64,000 bases of DNA from Cytobacillus firmus DS1. GTDB lineage: Bacteria; Bacillota; Bacilli; Bacillales; Cytobacillaceae. This document shows positions 18,583 through 27,042 of the stretch, piece by piece (position 1 is the stretch's first letter; each line of letters opens with the position of its first letter). The translations under genes were made by a program, and so were the position numbers. The DNA lies in NCBI RefSeq assembly GCF_000565285.1, contig NZ_APVL01000015.1:47619-111618 (forward strand), in the 5' to 3' direction. A model generated the notes under the pieces. The model was not told the DNA's origin, made no database searches, and saw only the letters and a list, made by a program, of their open reading frames with translations.

Positions 18583-19431
18583 TTGAAGGAAAGTTCATCA
18601 ACTGAACGCTATATGCCCATGACTTCTTCCACGAGCGGAATGATTGTAAACGAAGCGGATGGAGTTTACTGCCTGACAGTTCAGATTGTCAATGTTTGTT
18701 TTGTGCGTATATCAGAAAAGCCAGGCGACTGGGTTCTGGTGGACGCAGGCATGCCAAAATCTGCAGAGAAAATCATGAATGCCGCTGAAGAACTCTTTGG
18801 AGAGAATGCCAGACCGAAAGCCATTATTCTTACACATGGCCATTTTGACCATGTTGGTGCAATTATTGATCTGGTTGAGCGCTGGCAGGTTCCTGTATAC
18901 GCTCACACACTGGAAATGCCATTTTTAACGGGACAGCAGGATTACCCAAAACCTGACGCAAGTGTTGAAGGCGGACTTGTCGCAAAGATGTCCCCAACCT
19001 TTCCGCATGAAGGCATCGATCTCGGAACCTATGTTCAATCCTTTCCTGAAGACGGAAATGTTCCCCATATGGAAGGATGGAAATGGATCCACACACCAGG
19101 TCATACCCCTGGCCATGTTTCATTGTTCAGGGAATCGGATCGTGTGCTGATTGCAGGTGATGCTTTCGTAACAGTGAAACAGGAATCCTTATACAGTGTC
19201 CTCACCCAGGAACAGGAAATCAGCGGCCCGCCCCGCTACCTGACGACAGATTGGGATGCGGCCCGTGCATCCGTGCAGAAACTCGAAGCCCTTCAGCCGG
19301 ATGTCGCCATCACAGGGCACGGCATTCCCATGGCTGCCGCTGTATTAAGGGAAAGTCTCACCAGACTTGTAAATGATTTTGATGAAATTGCCGTTCCTGA
19401 CCACGGAAAATATGTAGACGGGGAACGCTAG
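18583..19431 (+). CDS. Metallo-beta-lactamase-fold hydrolase
   Basis: A 282-residue protein with the full metal-site set: THGHFDHVG (HxHxDH), HTPGHTPGH, GD in AGDAFV and TGHG near the C-terminus. It probably uses two zinc or iron ions for hydrolysis of an ester or thioester; the family is broad (glyoxalase II-like, lactonases, RNases) and the substrate is not readable. The start is a TTG with GGGAGG 8 bases upstream. Monocistronic, with a strong terminator. Confidence 0.85.
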   Translation: MKESSSTERYMPMTSSTSGMIVNEADGVYCLTVQIVNVCFVRISEKPGDWVLVDAGMPKSAEKIMNAAEELFGENARPKAIILTHGHFDHVGAIIDLVERWQVPVYAHTLEMPFLTGQQDYPKPDASVEGGLVAKMSPTFPHEGIDLGTYVQSFPEDGNVPHMEGWKWIHTPGHTPGHVSLFRESDRVLIAGDAFVTVKQESLYSVLTQEQEISGPPRYLTTDWDAARASVQKLEALQPDVAITGHGIPMAAAVLRESLTRLVNDFDEIAVPDHGKYVDGER

Positions 19432-19432
19432 A

Positions 19433-19472
19433 AAAAAGCAAGGTCCAGCAAAACGACTGGATCTTGCTTTTT
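19433..19472 (+). terminator. Terminator of the MBL-fold gene
   Basis: Long stem AAGCAAGGTCCAG / CTGGATCTTGCTT with a T run. Confidence 0.85.
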
Positions 19473-19542
19473 TGATGTTTAAAACAATCAAAAAAAGGAA
19501 GAGTATATAAAAACCCATTTTAATAGTTCAGGAGGTTCATAT

Positions 19543-19890
19543 ATGCACCTTGAAAACTTTGCAGGAAAAAAGGTCCAGATAAAATTCAAAAACTTTCCAA
19601 ACGATCTCGTCGGCTCCATTACTGGCATTTTTCAGCCCGATGAGTGGTACCTTGTTAAACTGATCAAAACAGAAAGCATGGGAATCTGGGTTGAGAACCC
19701 TTGCTTCAAGCGAACAATGGTACAAAAAGAAGATGGTACCAACATTCCGGAAGAACAGCAAAAAGAAGAAGATTGCGTCACTCATTTTCTGATCCGCTGG
19801 GATTACATCAGCTCTGTCATTACCTTCCCGGACAAGACGACGCTCGGTGTTGATAAGAAAGCCAAATTAATAGGTTTTCAGCCCTCTTAA
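19543..19890 (+). CDS. Conserved hypothetical protein, beta-rich
   Basis: A 115-residue cytoplasmic protein. The N-terminal part (VQIKFKNFPNDLVGSITGIF, then WYLVKLI) reads like a small beta-barrel similar in shape to Sm-like or PRC-barrel proteins, and a charged segment (QKEDGTNIPEEQQKEED) separates it from a C-terminal strand pair (FLIRWDYISSVITFP). I do not recognise a named family. The gene has an AGGAGG ribosome site and its own terminator, and is very likely real. Confidence 0.65.
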   Translation: MHLENFAGKKVQIKFKNFPNDLVGSITGIFQPDEWYLVKLIKTESMGIWVENPCFKRTMVQKEDGTNIPEEQQKEEDCVTHFLIRWDYISSVITFPDKTTLGVDKKAKLIGFQPS

Positions 19891-19895
19891 TAGAT

Positions 19896-19930
19896 AGATC
19901 CTCCCCTGGTGCCTTATACCCGGGGGATTT
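19896..19930 (+). terminator. Terminator after the 19543 gene
   Basis: GC-rich stem (ATCC-CCCC... / ...GGGGGAT) followed by TTTTTTAT. Confidence 0.7.
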
Positions 19931-20006
19931 TTTATTAGAAAAGTTCTCCTTTATAGACTATGATATATTTACCGACTTTTCAAAAAATAAAAACGGAGGC
20001 ACAAAC

Positions 20007-20969
20007 ATGACAAAAAGAACCTGTATCATTACACATGATCTGGAACCCTCACAGCTTGAAAAAATAAAAGAAATCATTCCCGATTGGGAGCTCATTTCCG
20101 GCAAGGATTCCGCAAACTGGCAAAATGAAATGAAAAAAGCCGAAGTCATCGCCGGCTGGAAAAAGGAACTTAAAGAAATGGTTCTCGAGGGAGACAGCAA
20201 ACTCCGCTGGTTCCAATCCTGGAGTGCAGGTGTCGATTCTCTCCCTCTGACAGAAATGGAATCACAGGACATCCAGATTACGAGCGCAAATGGCGTACAT
20301 GCCAATCCTATTTCTGAAACCATTTTCGCTCTCATGCTCGGGCTTACCCGCAAAATCCATACATATGTAAAAAATCAGCAAGTCAAAGTATGGCACCATT
20401 CCGGATTAAAGCTTGAAATACATAATAAAACCCTTGGCCTGATTGGCACAGGAGCCATCGGAAAAGAAACGGCCAGGATTGCCAAAGCATTCGGCATGAA
20501 GGTGATTGGAGTTCGCCATTCTGGAAGACCTGAAGAGTATTTTGATGAAATGTATACATCCGGACAGCTGAACGATGTGCTTCCTCAATGTGACTATGTT
20601 GTCGTCACACTTCCGCTTACACAGGAAACACGGCAGCTATTCGGAGCCGAACAGTTTGCCATCATGAAGGATTCTGCCTTCTTCATCAATATCGGCAGAG
20701 GGGAAATTGTAAAAGAAACAGATTTAATCGACGCACTGCAGAACGGCCTGATTGCCGGTGCAGGACTTGATGTATTTGAAAAAGAACCGCTTTCTGAAGA
20801 CAGCCCCCTATGGGAGCTTGATAATGTCATCGTTACTCCGCATACAGCCGGATCAACGGAACACTATACCAGACGTGTGATTGAAGATATATTTATTCCC
20901 AATATAAAAGAGTATATAACCAGCGGTATACCAGGCATTAATCTTGTTGATTATAAAAAGGGATATTAA
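20007..20969 (+). CDS. D-isomer-specific 2-hydroxyacid dehydrogenase
   Basis: A 320-residue NAD(P)-dependent oxidoreductase. The Rossmann motif GTGAIGKETARIAKAFG is near residue 150; the catalytic Arg is in NIGRGE, the Glu follows in DVFEKEPL and the His is in VTPHTAGSTEHY. The family includes phosphoglycerate, glyoxylate and hydroxypyruvate dehydrogenases; the divergent N-terminus (ITHDLEPSQLEKIKEIIPDW) does not match SerA, and no ACT domain is present, so a specific substrate is not assigned. It has a CGGAGG site and is convergent with the DUF421 gene. Confidence 0.88.
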   Translation: MTKRTCIITHDLEPSQLEKIKEIIPDWELISGKDSANWQNEMKKAEVIAGWKKELKEMVLEGDSKLRWFQSWSAGVDSLPLTEMESQDIQITSANGVHANPISETIFALMLGLTRKIHTYVKNQQVKVWHHSGLKLEIHNKTLGLIGTGAIGKETARIAKAFGMKVIGVRHSGRPEEYFDEMYTSGQLNDVLPQCDYVVVTLPLTQETRQLFGAEQFAIMKDSAFFINIGRGEIVKETDLIDALQNGLIAGAGLDVFEKEPLSEDSPLWELDNVIVTPHTAGSTEHYTRRVIEDIFIPNIKEYITSGIPGINLVDYKKGY

Positions 20970-20972
20970 TAG

Positions 20973-20998
20973 TGAGGGCCTTGCAGATGCAAGGCTCA
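20973..20998. terminator. Bidirectional terminator
   Basis: Stem GAGggCCTTGC / GCAAGGCTC followed by ATTTTTT on the plus strand. It overlaps the stop codon of the convergent DUF421 gene. Confidence 0.7.
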
Positions 20999-21673
20999 TT
21001 TTTTATAAGCTACTATATAAAACCCTTCTTCTTCCGACCATTCCGCACAGAATATTTCTTTGATATTAAAATAGCCTTCAGTTTTAATAGATTCCCTCAG
21101 CCACTCCCCATCTTTTCCCAATAATGTCAGGCCTTCTTCCACTACTTCGCCTTCATCAATCAGTAAAATGGAAGGATTCTTTTCCTTCACCTCAAGTTTC
21201 ATCATTTCAGGAGTGACAGGCACTTCGTTTTGGTATTTCATTACACTTAAGCCCCCATTAGTTTCAAGATAAGCATATTTGACTTCATTCATGCTGAATA
21301 TTCCTTCCTGGCGCAGCATAGTCCTCAGCTGTTCCATTTCAAGATGGTTTTTCTCCATTTCTTTTACATCCAGCTGGCCTTCCTTGACAAGGATCGACCC
21401 CCTGCCCTTTAAAATCTTTCTGAATATATTTTTCCTTTTTGCCAGAATTTCAATCATATAAATAAAAGTTCCCCATAGCAATGCAGAATAGATAACTTGA
21501 AGCACCGTGACTTTTTCATCATAAATCGTTTCCTCAATGATCCCTCCAAGAACAACCGCATAGACAAAATCAAACGGGGTTACCTGTGAAAGCTCCTTCT
21601 TTCCAAGAATACGGGTTACCGCTAACAGTGTTACCAGTCCCACAGCCATCTTTACTGTTATTGATAAATACAT
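20996..21673 (-). CDS. DUF421 membrane protein (YetF/YrbG family)
   Basis: A 225-residue protein with three N-terminal membrane helices (about 5-20, 35-55, 60-80) and a cytoplasmic alpha/beta domain. The family marker TPFDFVYAVVLGGIIEE is near residue 40. Members are widespread in Bacillus, some in spores; biochemical role unknown. Start at 21673 has GGAGG 7 bases upstream and begins at the first helix, so the longer frame to 21730 is not used. A paralogue of similar length is at 47382. Confidence 0.85.
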   Translation of the reverse strand: MYLSITVKMAVGLVTLLAVTRILGKKELSQVTPFDFVYAVVLGGIIEETIYDEKVTVLQVIYSALLWGTFIYMIEILAKRKNIFRKILKGRGSILVKEGQLDVKEMEKNHLEMEQLRTMLRQEGIFSMNEVKYAYLETNGGLSVMKYQNEVPVTPEMMKLEVKEKNPSILLIDEGEVVEEGLTLLGKDGEWLRESIKTEGYFNIKEIFCAEWSEEEGFYIVAYKK

Positions 21674-21766
21674 CCATACTCCTCCTCTCTCTATAGCCTC
21701 TCTATTCCCCTTAGAGGTCTTTGAATACACCTTTCCCGCTATTCCACTTTTTGCAAAAAAAAGAAA

Positions 21767-21817
21767 GGTGACAGGTACCTATACCACTTTGTCTGACTGG
21801 TATAGGTGCCTGTCACC
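21767..21817 (-). terminator. Long hairpin, terminator of the DMT gene; GGTGACAGG-type repeat
   Basis: Two 20-base arms (21767-21786 and 21798-21817) pair at 19 positions, the remaining one being a G-U type pair. The minus strand is followed by TTTCTTTTTTTT. Hairpins beginning GGTGACAGG occur widely between Bacillus genes, so this is also a dispersed repeat. Confidence 0.8.
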
Positions 21818-21840
21818 GCTATTAATGTCAAGAGATCTCT

Positions 21841-22764
21841 TTACATATATTGGCTGTTTTCTTTTCTCCGCTTCCTTAAAACTAAATCCTCTAGTGCTCC
21901 AGATCCTGAAAGGACACCTCCCACAATAAGAACCAGCCCAAGCAAGTGGTTGATGGCGATAACTTCACCAAGGACCAGCGCCGAGCCTGCCAGTGAGAAA
22001 AAGGTATTCAGGTTCAAAAAAATACTGGCTTCTGCCGGCCCGATATTACGGATGGCTGTGTTATAAACCATGTGACCGACAGCGGTTGCCAATACGGCAG
22101 ATGCGGCAAACGCAGCCCAAACATAGGCTGGGGCTTCGGTTATATCCTTAAGTCCGCCGGGTTCCATAATGCTGGCCATTACAAAAAGGATCACTCCTCC
22201 AAAAACCAGCATATAGCCTGTCAGCAATAGCGGATCAAGCGTTTTCGAAGCCTTGCTGATTACAATGAAGCTAAGAGCCTGTGAAAGAATGGACAAAAAC
22301 ACAAAGAAATCTCCCGGAGTTAAGCTTGATATCCCTTTATTCCCTGAAAGGACAATAAAAGTAACGCCTGCGCCGCCAAGCAGAAAACCCAGAACCTGAA
22401 TGCCTGTTGGCTTATTGCGCAGCAGAATGGAAGACAGGATGGCTGTCAAGAGCGGACCGGCACCTAGTATAAGCCCCCCATTCACCGCACTTGTTCCCGT
22501 TAGACCTATAGCCAGAAAAAGATGGTGGCTGACAACACTTAAAAGACCGCCAAATAAAATGTACGAGATTTCCTTCCGACTTGGCTTTCTTACTTTCCCC
22601 ATTATGCTTAATATCAAAAATACGGTTATACCTGCAGTTAGTATTCGCAGGGAAGTAATCGAAACCGGAGGAAAATAACTGACAAGAATTTTTATAATGC
22701 TCACATTCAATCCCCATAAAGCCATGATGGAAGTGAGTAGAATATATGTTTTTATGTTCTTCAC
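21841..22764 (-). CDS. DMT-superfamily transporter (EamA, ten helices)
   Basis: A 307-residue membrane protein with about ten helices and two EamA repeats, the second starting near FFVFLSILSQALSFIVISKA. The end of the first repeat (SAVNGGLILGAGPLLTAILSS) and of the second (AEASIFLNLNTFFSLAGSALVLGE) are the family's most conserved parts. Substrate is probably an amino acid or other metabolite, exported; not readable. I prefer the GTG at 22764 (AAGGA 5 bases upstream), which begins just before the first helix, over the frame start at 22824. A 24-bp palindrome lies upstream at 22835. Confidence 0.82.
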   Translation of the reverse strand: MKNIKTYILLTSIMALWGLNVSIIKILVSYFPPVSITSLRILTAGITVFLILSIMGKVRKPSRKEISYILFGGLLSVVSHHLFLAIGLTGTSAVNGGLILGAGPLLTAILSSILLRNKPTGIQVLGFLLGGAGVTFIVLSGNKGISSLTPGDFFVFLSILSQALSFIVISKASKTLDPLLLTGYMLVFGGVILFVMASIMEPGGLKDITEAPAYVWAAFAASAVLATAVGHMVYNTAIRNIGPAEASIFLNLNTFFSLAGSALVLGEVIAINHLLGLVLIVGGVLSGSGALEDLVLRKRRKENSQYM

Positions 22765-22834
22765 ATCGATCCTTCTTTCCAGAAAATCCAAGTTCATAAT
22801 TTGTATCATTTTATCATATTTCAAATGGTAATAT

Positions 22835-22858
22835 GACTTTTTAAAGCTTTAAAAAGTC
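22835..22858. repeat. 24-bp perfect palindrome upstream of the DMT gene
   Basis: Loop-free palindrome built from GACTTTTTAAAG and its reverse complement, 71 bases upstream of the transporter start. It is a candidate operator for a dimeric repressor. The rest of the gap 22765-23106 shows no other gene, only AT-rich sequence and the rpiA promoter region (GGTATAAT at 23074-23081). Confidence 0.55.
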
Positions 22859-23106
22859 AAAGTGAACGGGCATGAAAAACACCCTTTTTGTCAAAATAAT
22901 CATCAGCAGAATGAAGGAAGGATCTGTTTGTCATCCAATCAAGCAAATTTCTTTAACAAACTCGTTGCCATTTAATTACCCTATTCCTGCTGGCCTACTG
23001 ACTTACCAGGTTTTTTCAATGGATGAATAAAAAGGGTGCATGATAAAGTAATCGCCTCACTTCATTTGGTATAATATAACCACTAATATGTGGGGTGAAT
23101 ACTTGG

Positions 23107-23790
23107 ATGAATTTTAAAGATTTGCAGAAAAAAGCAGCCGGGGAAAAAGCGGCCGACTTTGTAAAAGACGGTATGATTATCGGATTAGGTTCAGGATCTA
23201 CAGTGTATTGGTTTTTAAAAAGGCTCGGTGAGTTAGTTAATGCTGGTCTAACAGTTAAAGGAGTTCCCTCTTCTCTGAGGACGGAGGGGTGGGCAAGGGA
23301 ATTTAATATTCCGCTGGCAGACTTTTCCGAAACCCAAATCCTTGATTTGGCCATTGATGGAGCAGATGAGGTTGACCCTGAATTTAATTTAACAAAAGGG
23401 GGTGGGGGATCGCTTTTGAGGGAAAAAATTGTAGGCGCCAACGCTAAAAAACTTATCATCATCGTAGATGAATCCAAATTAGTGCAACAACTAGGCAATT
23501 TCCCCCTTCCTGTAGAAATTGTACCTTTCGGCTGGGAACTAACCTCTAAGAGAATTGCAGAATTGGGAGCCATACCACAGCTAAGGGTAAACGACGGAGA
23601 AGTCTTTGTATCGAATAACGGAAATTACATATTAGATTGCCAATTCGAGCGGATACCAAATCCAAAAGAGCTTCATAAACAATTAAAACAAATCATAGGT
23701 GTTGTCGAAACCGGGCTTTTTATCGAAATGACAGATTTAGTGCTAGTCGGCAGCACTGATAAGGTAGAAGCTCTCAATAGAATGGAATAA
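23107..23790 (+). CDS. rpiA: Ribose-5-phosphate isomerase A
   Basis: Interconverts ribose 5-phosphate and ribulose 5-phosphate in the pentose phosphate pathway. The 227-residue protein has the family motifs GLGSGSTV (about 27-34), DGADEVD (about 81-87, catalytic Asp) and KGGGGSLLREK (about 94-104, catalytic Glu). ATG at 23107 has a GGGGTG site 9 bases upstream; the GTG at 23095 has none. RpiA is unusual in Bacillus, where RpiB (YwlF) is the standard enzyme. It is convergent with the sugar-acid operon whose HPS uses ribulose 5-phosphate, so a functional link is plausible but only inferred. Confidence 0.95.
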   Translation: MNFKDLQKKAAGEKAADFVKDGMIIGLGSGSTVYWFLKRLGELVNAGLTVKGVPSSLRTEGWAREFNIPLADFSETQILDLAIDGADEVDPEFNLTKGGGGSLLREKIVGANAKKLIIIVDESKLVQQLGNFPLPVEIVPFGWELTSKRIAELGAIPQLRVNDGEVFVSNNGNYILDCQFERIPNPKELHKQLKQIIGVVETGLFIEMTDLVLVGSTDKVEALNRME

Positions 23791-23795
23791 TACAG

Positions 23796-23823
23796 AAAAG
23801 GAGAGGGTTTATCCTCTCCTTTT
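23796..23823. terminator. Bidirectional terminator between rpiA and the cupin gene
   Basis: Perfect 11-bp stem AAAAGGAGAGG / CCTCTCCTTTT. It sits between the two stop codons, but its A/T runs are part of the stem itself. Confidence 0.75.
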
Positions 23824-23828
23824 CGGTT

Positions 23829-24110
23829 CTAACTTGGCAGCAAGTCTTTTCTGATTGGGGTAAAAATATCTATGATAATACATTCTTCTATCACCTTTAC
23901 CTTATGCTCAACATTTGATGGAATGTATTGAATATCCCCTTTAGAAAGGATTCTTTTTACTCCCTTTACTTCGAATTCCACTTTTCCTTTTTCAATATAA
24001 CTTATCTGTTCTTCAGGGTGCTGGTCAGTTTCACCTGTAAACCCTTCTGCCAGTTCTACTTTTACAGCCATCAGTGAACCATCACTGTTTAAAACTTCTC
24101 GTTTTACCAT
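23829..24110 (-). CDS. kdgF: KdgF-like cupin
   Basis: A 93-residue single-domain cupin. The segment DQHPEEQISYIEKGKVEF and the later IPSNVEHKV, followed by IIIDIFTPIRKDLL, match the KdgF family, which linearises unsaturated uronates (from pectin or alginate breakdown) on the way to 2-keto-3-deoxygluconate. One of the usual metal histidines (HxH) is replaced by Glu in HPEEQ, so activity is uncertain. It is the last gene of the operon, 27 bases after dctM, with an AAAGGAG site. Placement beside KDG kinase and KDPG aldolase supports the role. Confidence 0.75.
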   Translation of the reverse strand: MVKREVLNSDGSLMAVKVELAEGFTGETDQHPEEQISYIEKGKVEFEVKGVKRILSKGDIQYIPSNVEHKVKVIEECIIIDIFTPIRKDLLPS

Positions 24111-24137
24111 GATGTCTCCTTTCTATACAAAACTTTT

Positions 24138-25427
24138 CTAAAATAATCCTGGGTTAATTAATTTAGGCACAAAGAATGCGATATCCGGGAAAAAGGCCAC
24201 AAATATCAGCACAGCCAATACAATTAAAATATATGGGATTACAGCTGTTAAGGATCTTTCGATGCTGAGATTACCAATTTTCGCAGCCAACAATAAGCAT
24301 AATCCGTATGGTGGTGTTACAAGTCCAATTGCCAAAGTCATAACCACTATAAGGCCCAAATGGACTGGGTCCATGCCAAACTGAGTGGCAGTCGGCAGGA
24401 TGACCGGAACGAATAGAATCATGGCTGGAATGGCATCCATAAATGTCCCCACAAATAGGAAGAATGCAATGATAATTAAGATGAATACCCATTTCGCCCC
24501 GACATTATTAACGAAAAAGTCTTGAGCCATTGTAGATAATTGATAATAACTCATAAGTTCTCCGAGCGCACTTGCAGCAGCAAGGGCAAATAAAGACAGG
24601 GAACTTAACGCTAAAGTATCCATAAGTATTTTGGGCAAGTCTGACAGCTTTAAAGTTTTATAGAAAAACATGCTGATTAATAACGTATAAAGAGACGCCA
24701 CAGCAGCAGCTTCAGTTGCTGTGAAGAACCCTGATATAATTCCTCCGATAATAATAATCGGGGTAATTAAGGCAGGAACTGTCTCATACACCAGCTTTAA
24801 AAATTGCTGGACAGTTGCTCTATCAGACCTCGGATAACCCTTTTTCAAAGCCATAATATACACGAAAAGCATCATGCCTAACCCGACTAAAATTCCTGGG
24901 ACAATTCCACCTAAGAATAGAGCTCCAACAGAGGCATTGGTTAAACCTGCAAAGATAATCATCGGAATACTTGGAGGAATGATTACACCAATCGTGGATG
25001 ATGCAGCAGTAACACCTACTGCCGTTTCCGTGTCATATCCTTGCTTTTTCATATTAGGAATAAGGATCTTCCCTACTCCTGCTGTATCTGCCTGAGCGGC
25101 ACCTGACACACCTGCAAAGATCATGGATACCAGAATGTTGGCATGTGCAAGCCCGCCTCGGATATGCCCAACAACGGCAAGGGAAAGGTCGATTAGTTTC
25201 TGTGAAATTTTACCGCTATTCATTAAGTTTGCTGCCAGGATAAACAAAGGAACGGCAAGCAAAACAAATGAATCGATTCCATTTAGCATTTTCATCGGAA
25301 CGGTTACTTCTGGTATATAAGGAACACTAACTATTCCAAGAAGGGCTACAATCCCTATGACAAAAGCAATTGGAACCCCTATAAGCATAAGAATCAAGAA
25401 TAATCCTACTAGAATAACGCCAATCAT
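24138..25427 (-). CDS. dctM: TRAP transporter large permease (DctM)
   Basis: A 429-residue membrane protein with about 12 hydrophobic segments; the ion-coupled transport subunit of a tripartite ATP-independent periplasmic-type transporter. Characteristic stretches are GAAQADTAGVGKILIP, TAASSTIGVIIPPSIPMI and ALAIGLVTPPYGLCLL-type loops (re-entrant hairpins of the IT superfamily). The start overlaps the dctQ stop (ATGA), so the two are translationally coupled. Sodium and a sugar-acid or uronate are the likely co-substrates, judged from the neighbouring KDG enzymes. Confidence 0.93.
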   Translation of the reverse strand: MIGVILVGLFLILMLIGVPIAFVIGIVALLGIVSVPYIPEVTVPMKMLNGIDSFVLLAVPLFILAANLMNSGKISQKLIDLSLAVVGHIRGGLAHANILVSMIFAGVSGAAQADTAGVGKILIPNMKKQGYDTETAVGVTAASSTIGVIIPPSIPMIIFAGLTNASVGALFLGGIVPGILVGLGMMLFVYIMALKKGYPRSDRATVQQFLKLVYETVPALITPIIIIGGIISGFFTATEAAAVASLYTLLISMFFYKTLKLSDLPKILMDTLALSSLSLFALAAASALGELMSYYQLSTMAQDFFVNNVGAKWVFILIIIAFFLFVGTFMDAIPAMILFVPVILPTATQFGMDPVHLGLIVVMTLAIGLVTPPYGLCLLLAAKIGNLSIERSLTAVIPYILIVLAVLIFVAFFPDIAFFVPKLINPGLF

Positions 25428-25900
25428 ATGTTAGCCTCCCTTCCCTTAAGCTGTTTAAAGTTATTGATCAGGTGGTTAATGGAGTAAATGGACATTGTTA
25501 GTCCCATGATCGGTATAGAAATCCAAACATAGCCCATTTTCATAGCCGGAAGGGATGCCCAGTTATAATTCCAGAAATTCTTTACAGCTTCAATTCCGTA
25601 ATAGAAAAGAGCTAGAGCAAACAACAATACAATAGTATCAATAACAATCAAAAGTCCTGCCTTGGATTTGCCCTGAAGCTTTTGTACTAAAAAGTCAAAG
25701 CTAAAATGTTCCTTTTTATTCACCATGACAGAAGCACCCATAAAGACTGACCATATAAATGAATAATTGGCTACTTCCTCTGTCCAAATAATCGGTATTC
25801 CCAAGTGCCTTGTGACGATTTGAATAATAATCGCAATAAAAAATATCGATAAGCTTATCACGCCAATGGCCATTTGTATCTTCTCAAGAATCTTAATCAT
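25424..25900 (-). CDS. dctQ: TRAP transporter small permease (DctQ)
   Basis: A 158-residue membrane protein with four helices and the family pattern IWTEEVANYSFIWSVFMGASVMVNKKEHFSFD between helices 1 and 3. It pairs with DctM and interacts with the substrate-loaded binding protein. It overlaps dctM by four bases and follows the binding-protein gene after an 80-base gap that contains a strong hairpin. Confidence 0.92.
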   Translation of the reverse strand: MIKILEKIQMAIGVISLSIFFIAIIIQIVTRHLGIPIIWTEEVANYSFIWSVFMGASVMVNKKEHFSFDFLVQKLQGKSKAGLLIVIDTIVLLFALALFYYGIEAVKNFWNYNWASLPAMKMGYVWISIPIMGLTMSIYSINHLINNFKQLKGREANI

Positions 25901-25927
25901 GCTTATCGTCTTCCCTCCTATTAAGGA

Positions 25928-25964
25928 TTAAAGGGAAGACCGCATTTCACACTCTTCCCTTTAA
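25928..25964 (-). terminator. Intercistronic hairpin between dctP and dctQ
   Basis: Perfect 12-bp inverted repeat TTAAAGGGAAGA / TCTTCCCTTTAA with a 13-base loop and no following long T run. It probably works as a partial terminator or a 3' stabiliser that raises dctP above the permease genes. Confidence 0.65.
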
Positions 25965-25979
25965 CGCATTCGTTTCGGT

Positions 25980-27008
25980 TTATTTAAGTTCTTTAATTTT
26001 CTTCAGCAGTTCTTCAGCACCCATGTCTTTAGCCGCTTTTTCTTGCATTGGCTCAGCCAGTTCAACAAATGGAGTACGGTCAATTTCATTTACGACAGCA
26101 CCTTCAGCAATCGCCTTTTCTTTATACTCTTCTTCTTGGGCATAAACTGCTTCTCTTTCGGCTTGAACAGATGCTTCAGCCGCTTCTAAAAGAATATCCT
26201 GCTGTTCTTTTGTATAAGAGTCGAACTTTTTGCCGTTTACTAATAAGAATCTAGTTGTATAGTCATGGCCTGTTTCAGTTATATATTTTCCATTGTCTGT
26301 TTTGTGATGATTTTGCTGAATAAAATATGGATATGAGTTTTCAGATGAATCTACAACGTTTTGCTGTAATGCCTGGTATAATTCTCCCCATGCAATAGAA
26401 GTAGGGATGGCACCTGTTTCCTTCCAATAGTCAGCAATTACACCAGAAGTTTGCGTTCTGAATGTCAAGCCTTTTAAATCTTCCATCTTTTCAATTGGCT
26501 TTTTGCCATAGTAATGTCTAACACCAGCAGACCAATAACCAACTAATTTAAAGTCATTATTTGACTTTTCATTAACAAGCTTCTTCATTTCTTCTCCCAC
26601 TTCGCCATCAACAACTTTTTCCCAATGCTCATAGCTGTCAAAAAGGTATGGAAGGGCTAATAAATCAATTTCCTTAATGCCTGTTTGAGTCATAAAGCCT
26701 GGTGATACTAAAACAACATCTGCTGCACCTAGCTTAAGCTTTTCGACTAATTCCGATTCTTCTGTACCGATTGTTCCTGCATGTACTTCAACTTCGATGT
26801 CACCGTTTGACTTGCTTTCTGCCACTTCTTTAAACTTTAATAAGCCTGTTTGGTAAGGATTATCTGGAGATGTCTGATTATGTGCCGCTACAATTTTAAT
26901 CTTTTTGGAACCTGTCTCTCCGCCTGCCTCTTCTTTGCTGCTGCAGCCAGCTAATAGTGCTGATAATGCTAAAAGTAAAACAAAAGAAACTGACAATAAC
27001 TTTCTCAT
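25980..27008 (-). CDS. dctP: TRAP transporter solute-binding lipoprotein (DctP)
   Basis: A 342-residue extracytoplasmic binding protein. It starts with a lipoprotein signal (MRKLLSVSFVLLLALSALLA, then GCSS, Cys lipidated), as expected in a Gram-positive. The DctP fold is shown by ENSYPYFIQQNHHKT and by LTFRTQTSG, whose Arg normally binds the substrate carboxylate. The start at 27008 has a GGGGG site; an in-frame upstream start would overlap the aldolase gene. A sugar-acid or uronate ligand is inferred from the operon. Confidence 0.92.
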   Translation of the reverse strand: MRKLLSVSFVLLLALSALLAGCSSKEEAGGETGSKKIKIVAAHNQTSPDNPYQTGLLKFKEVAESKSNGDIEVEVHAGTIGTEESELVEKLKLGAADVVLVSPGFMTQTGIKEIDLLALPYLFDSYEHWEKVVDGEVGEEMKKLVNEKSNNDFKLVGYWSAGVRHYYGKKPIEKMEDLKGLTFRTQTSGVIADYWKETGAIPTSIAWGELYQALQQNVVDSSENSYPYFIQQNHHKTDNGKYITETGHDYTTRFLLVNGKKFDSYTKEQQDILLEAAEASVQAEREAVYAQEEEYKEKAIAEGAVVNEIDRTPFVELAEPMQEKAAKDMGAEELLKKIKELK

Positions 27009-27042
27009 TTTTATTTCCCCCTTGTTTAATTGGAATGATAAA

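Noticed and set aside
19490..19520. Possible sigma-B promoter (GTTTAA-14-GGAAGA) before the 19543 gene
   Set aside because: The -35 is good, but GGAAGA is a poor -10 and the GTTTAA follows the terminator T run.
22912..23031. Short open frame of 39 codons upstream of rpiA
   Set aside because: No ribosome site and no recognisable protein; the region is probably promoter and spacer.
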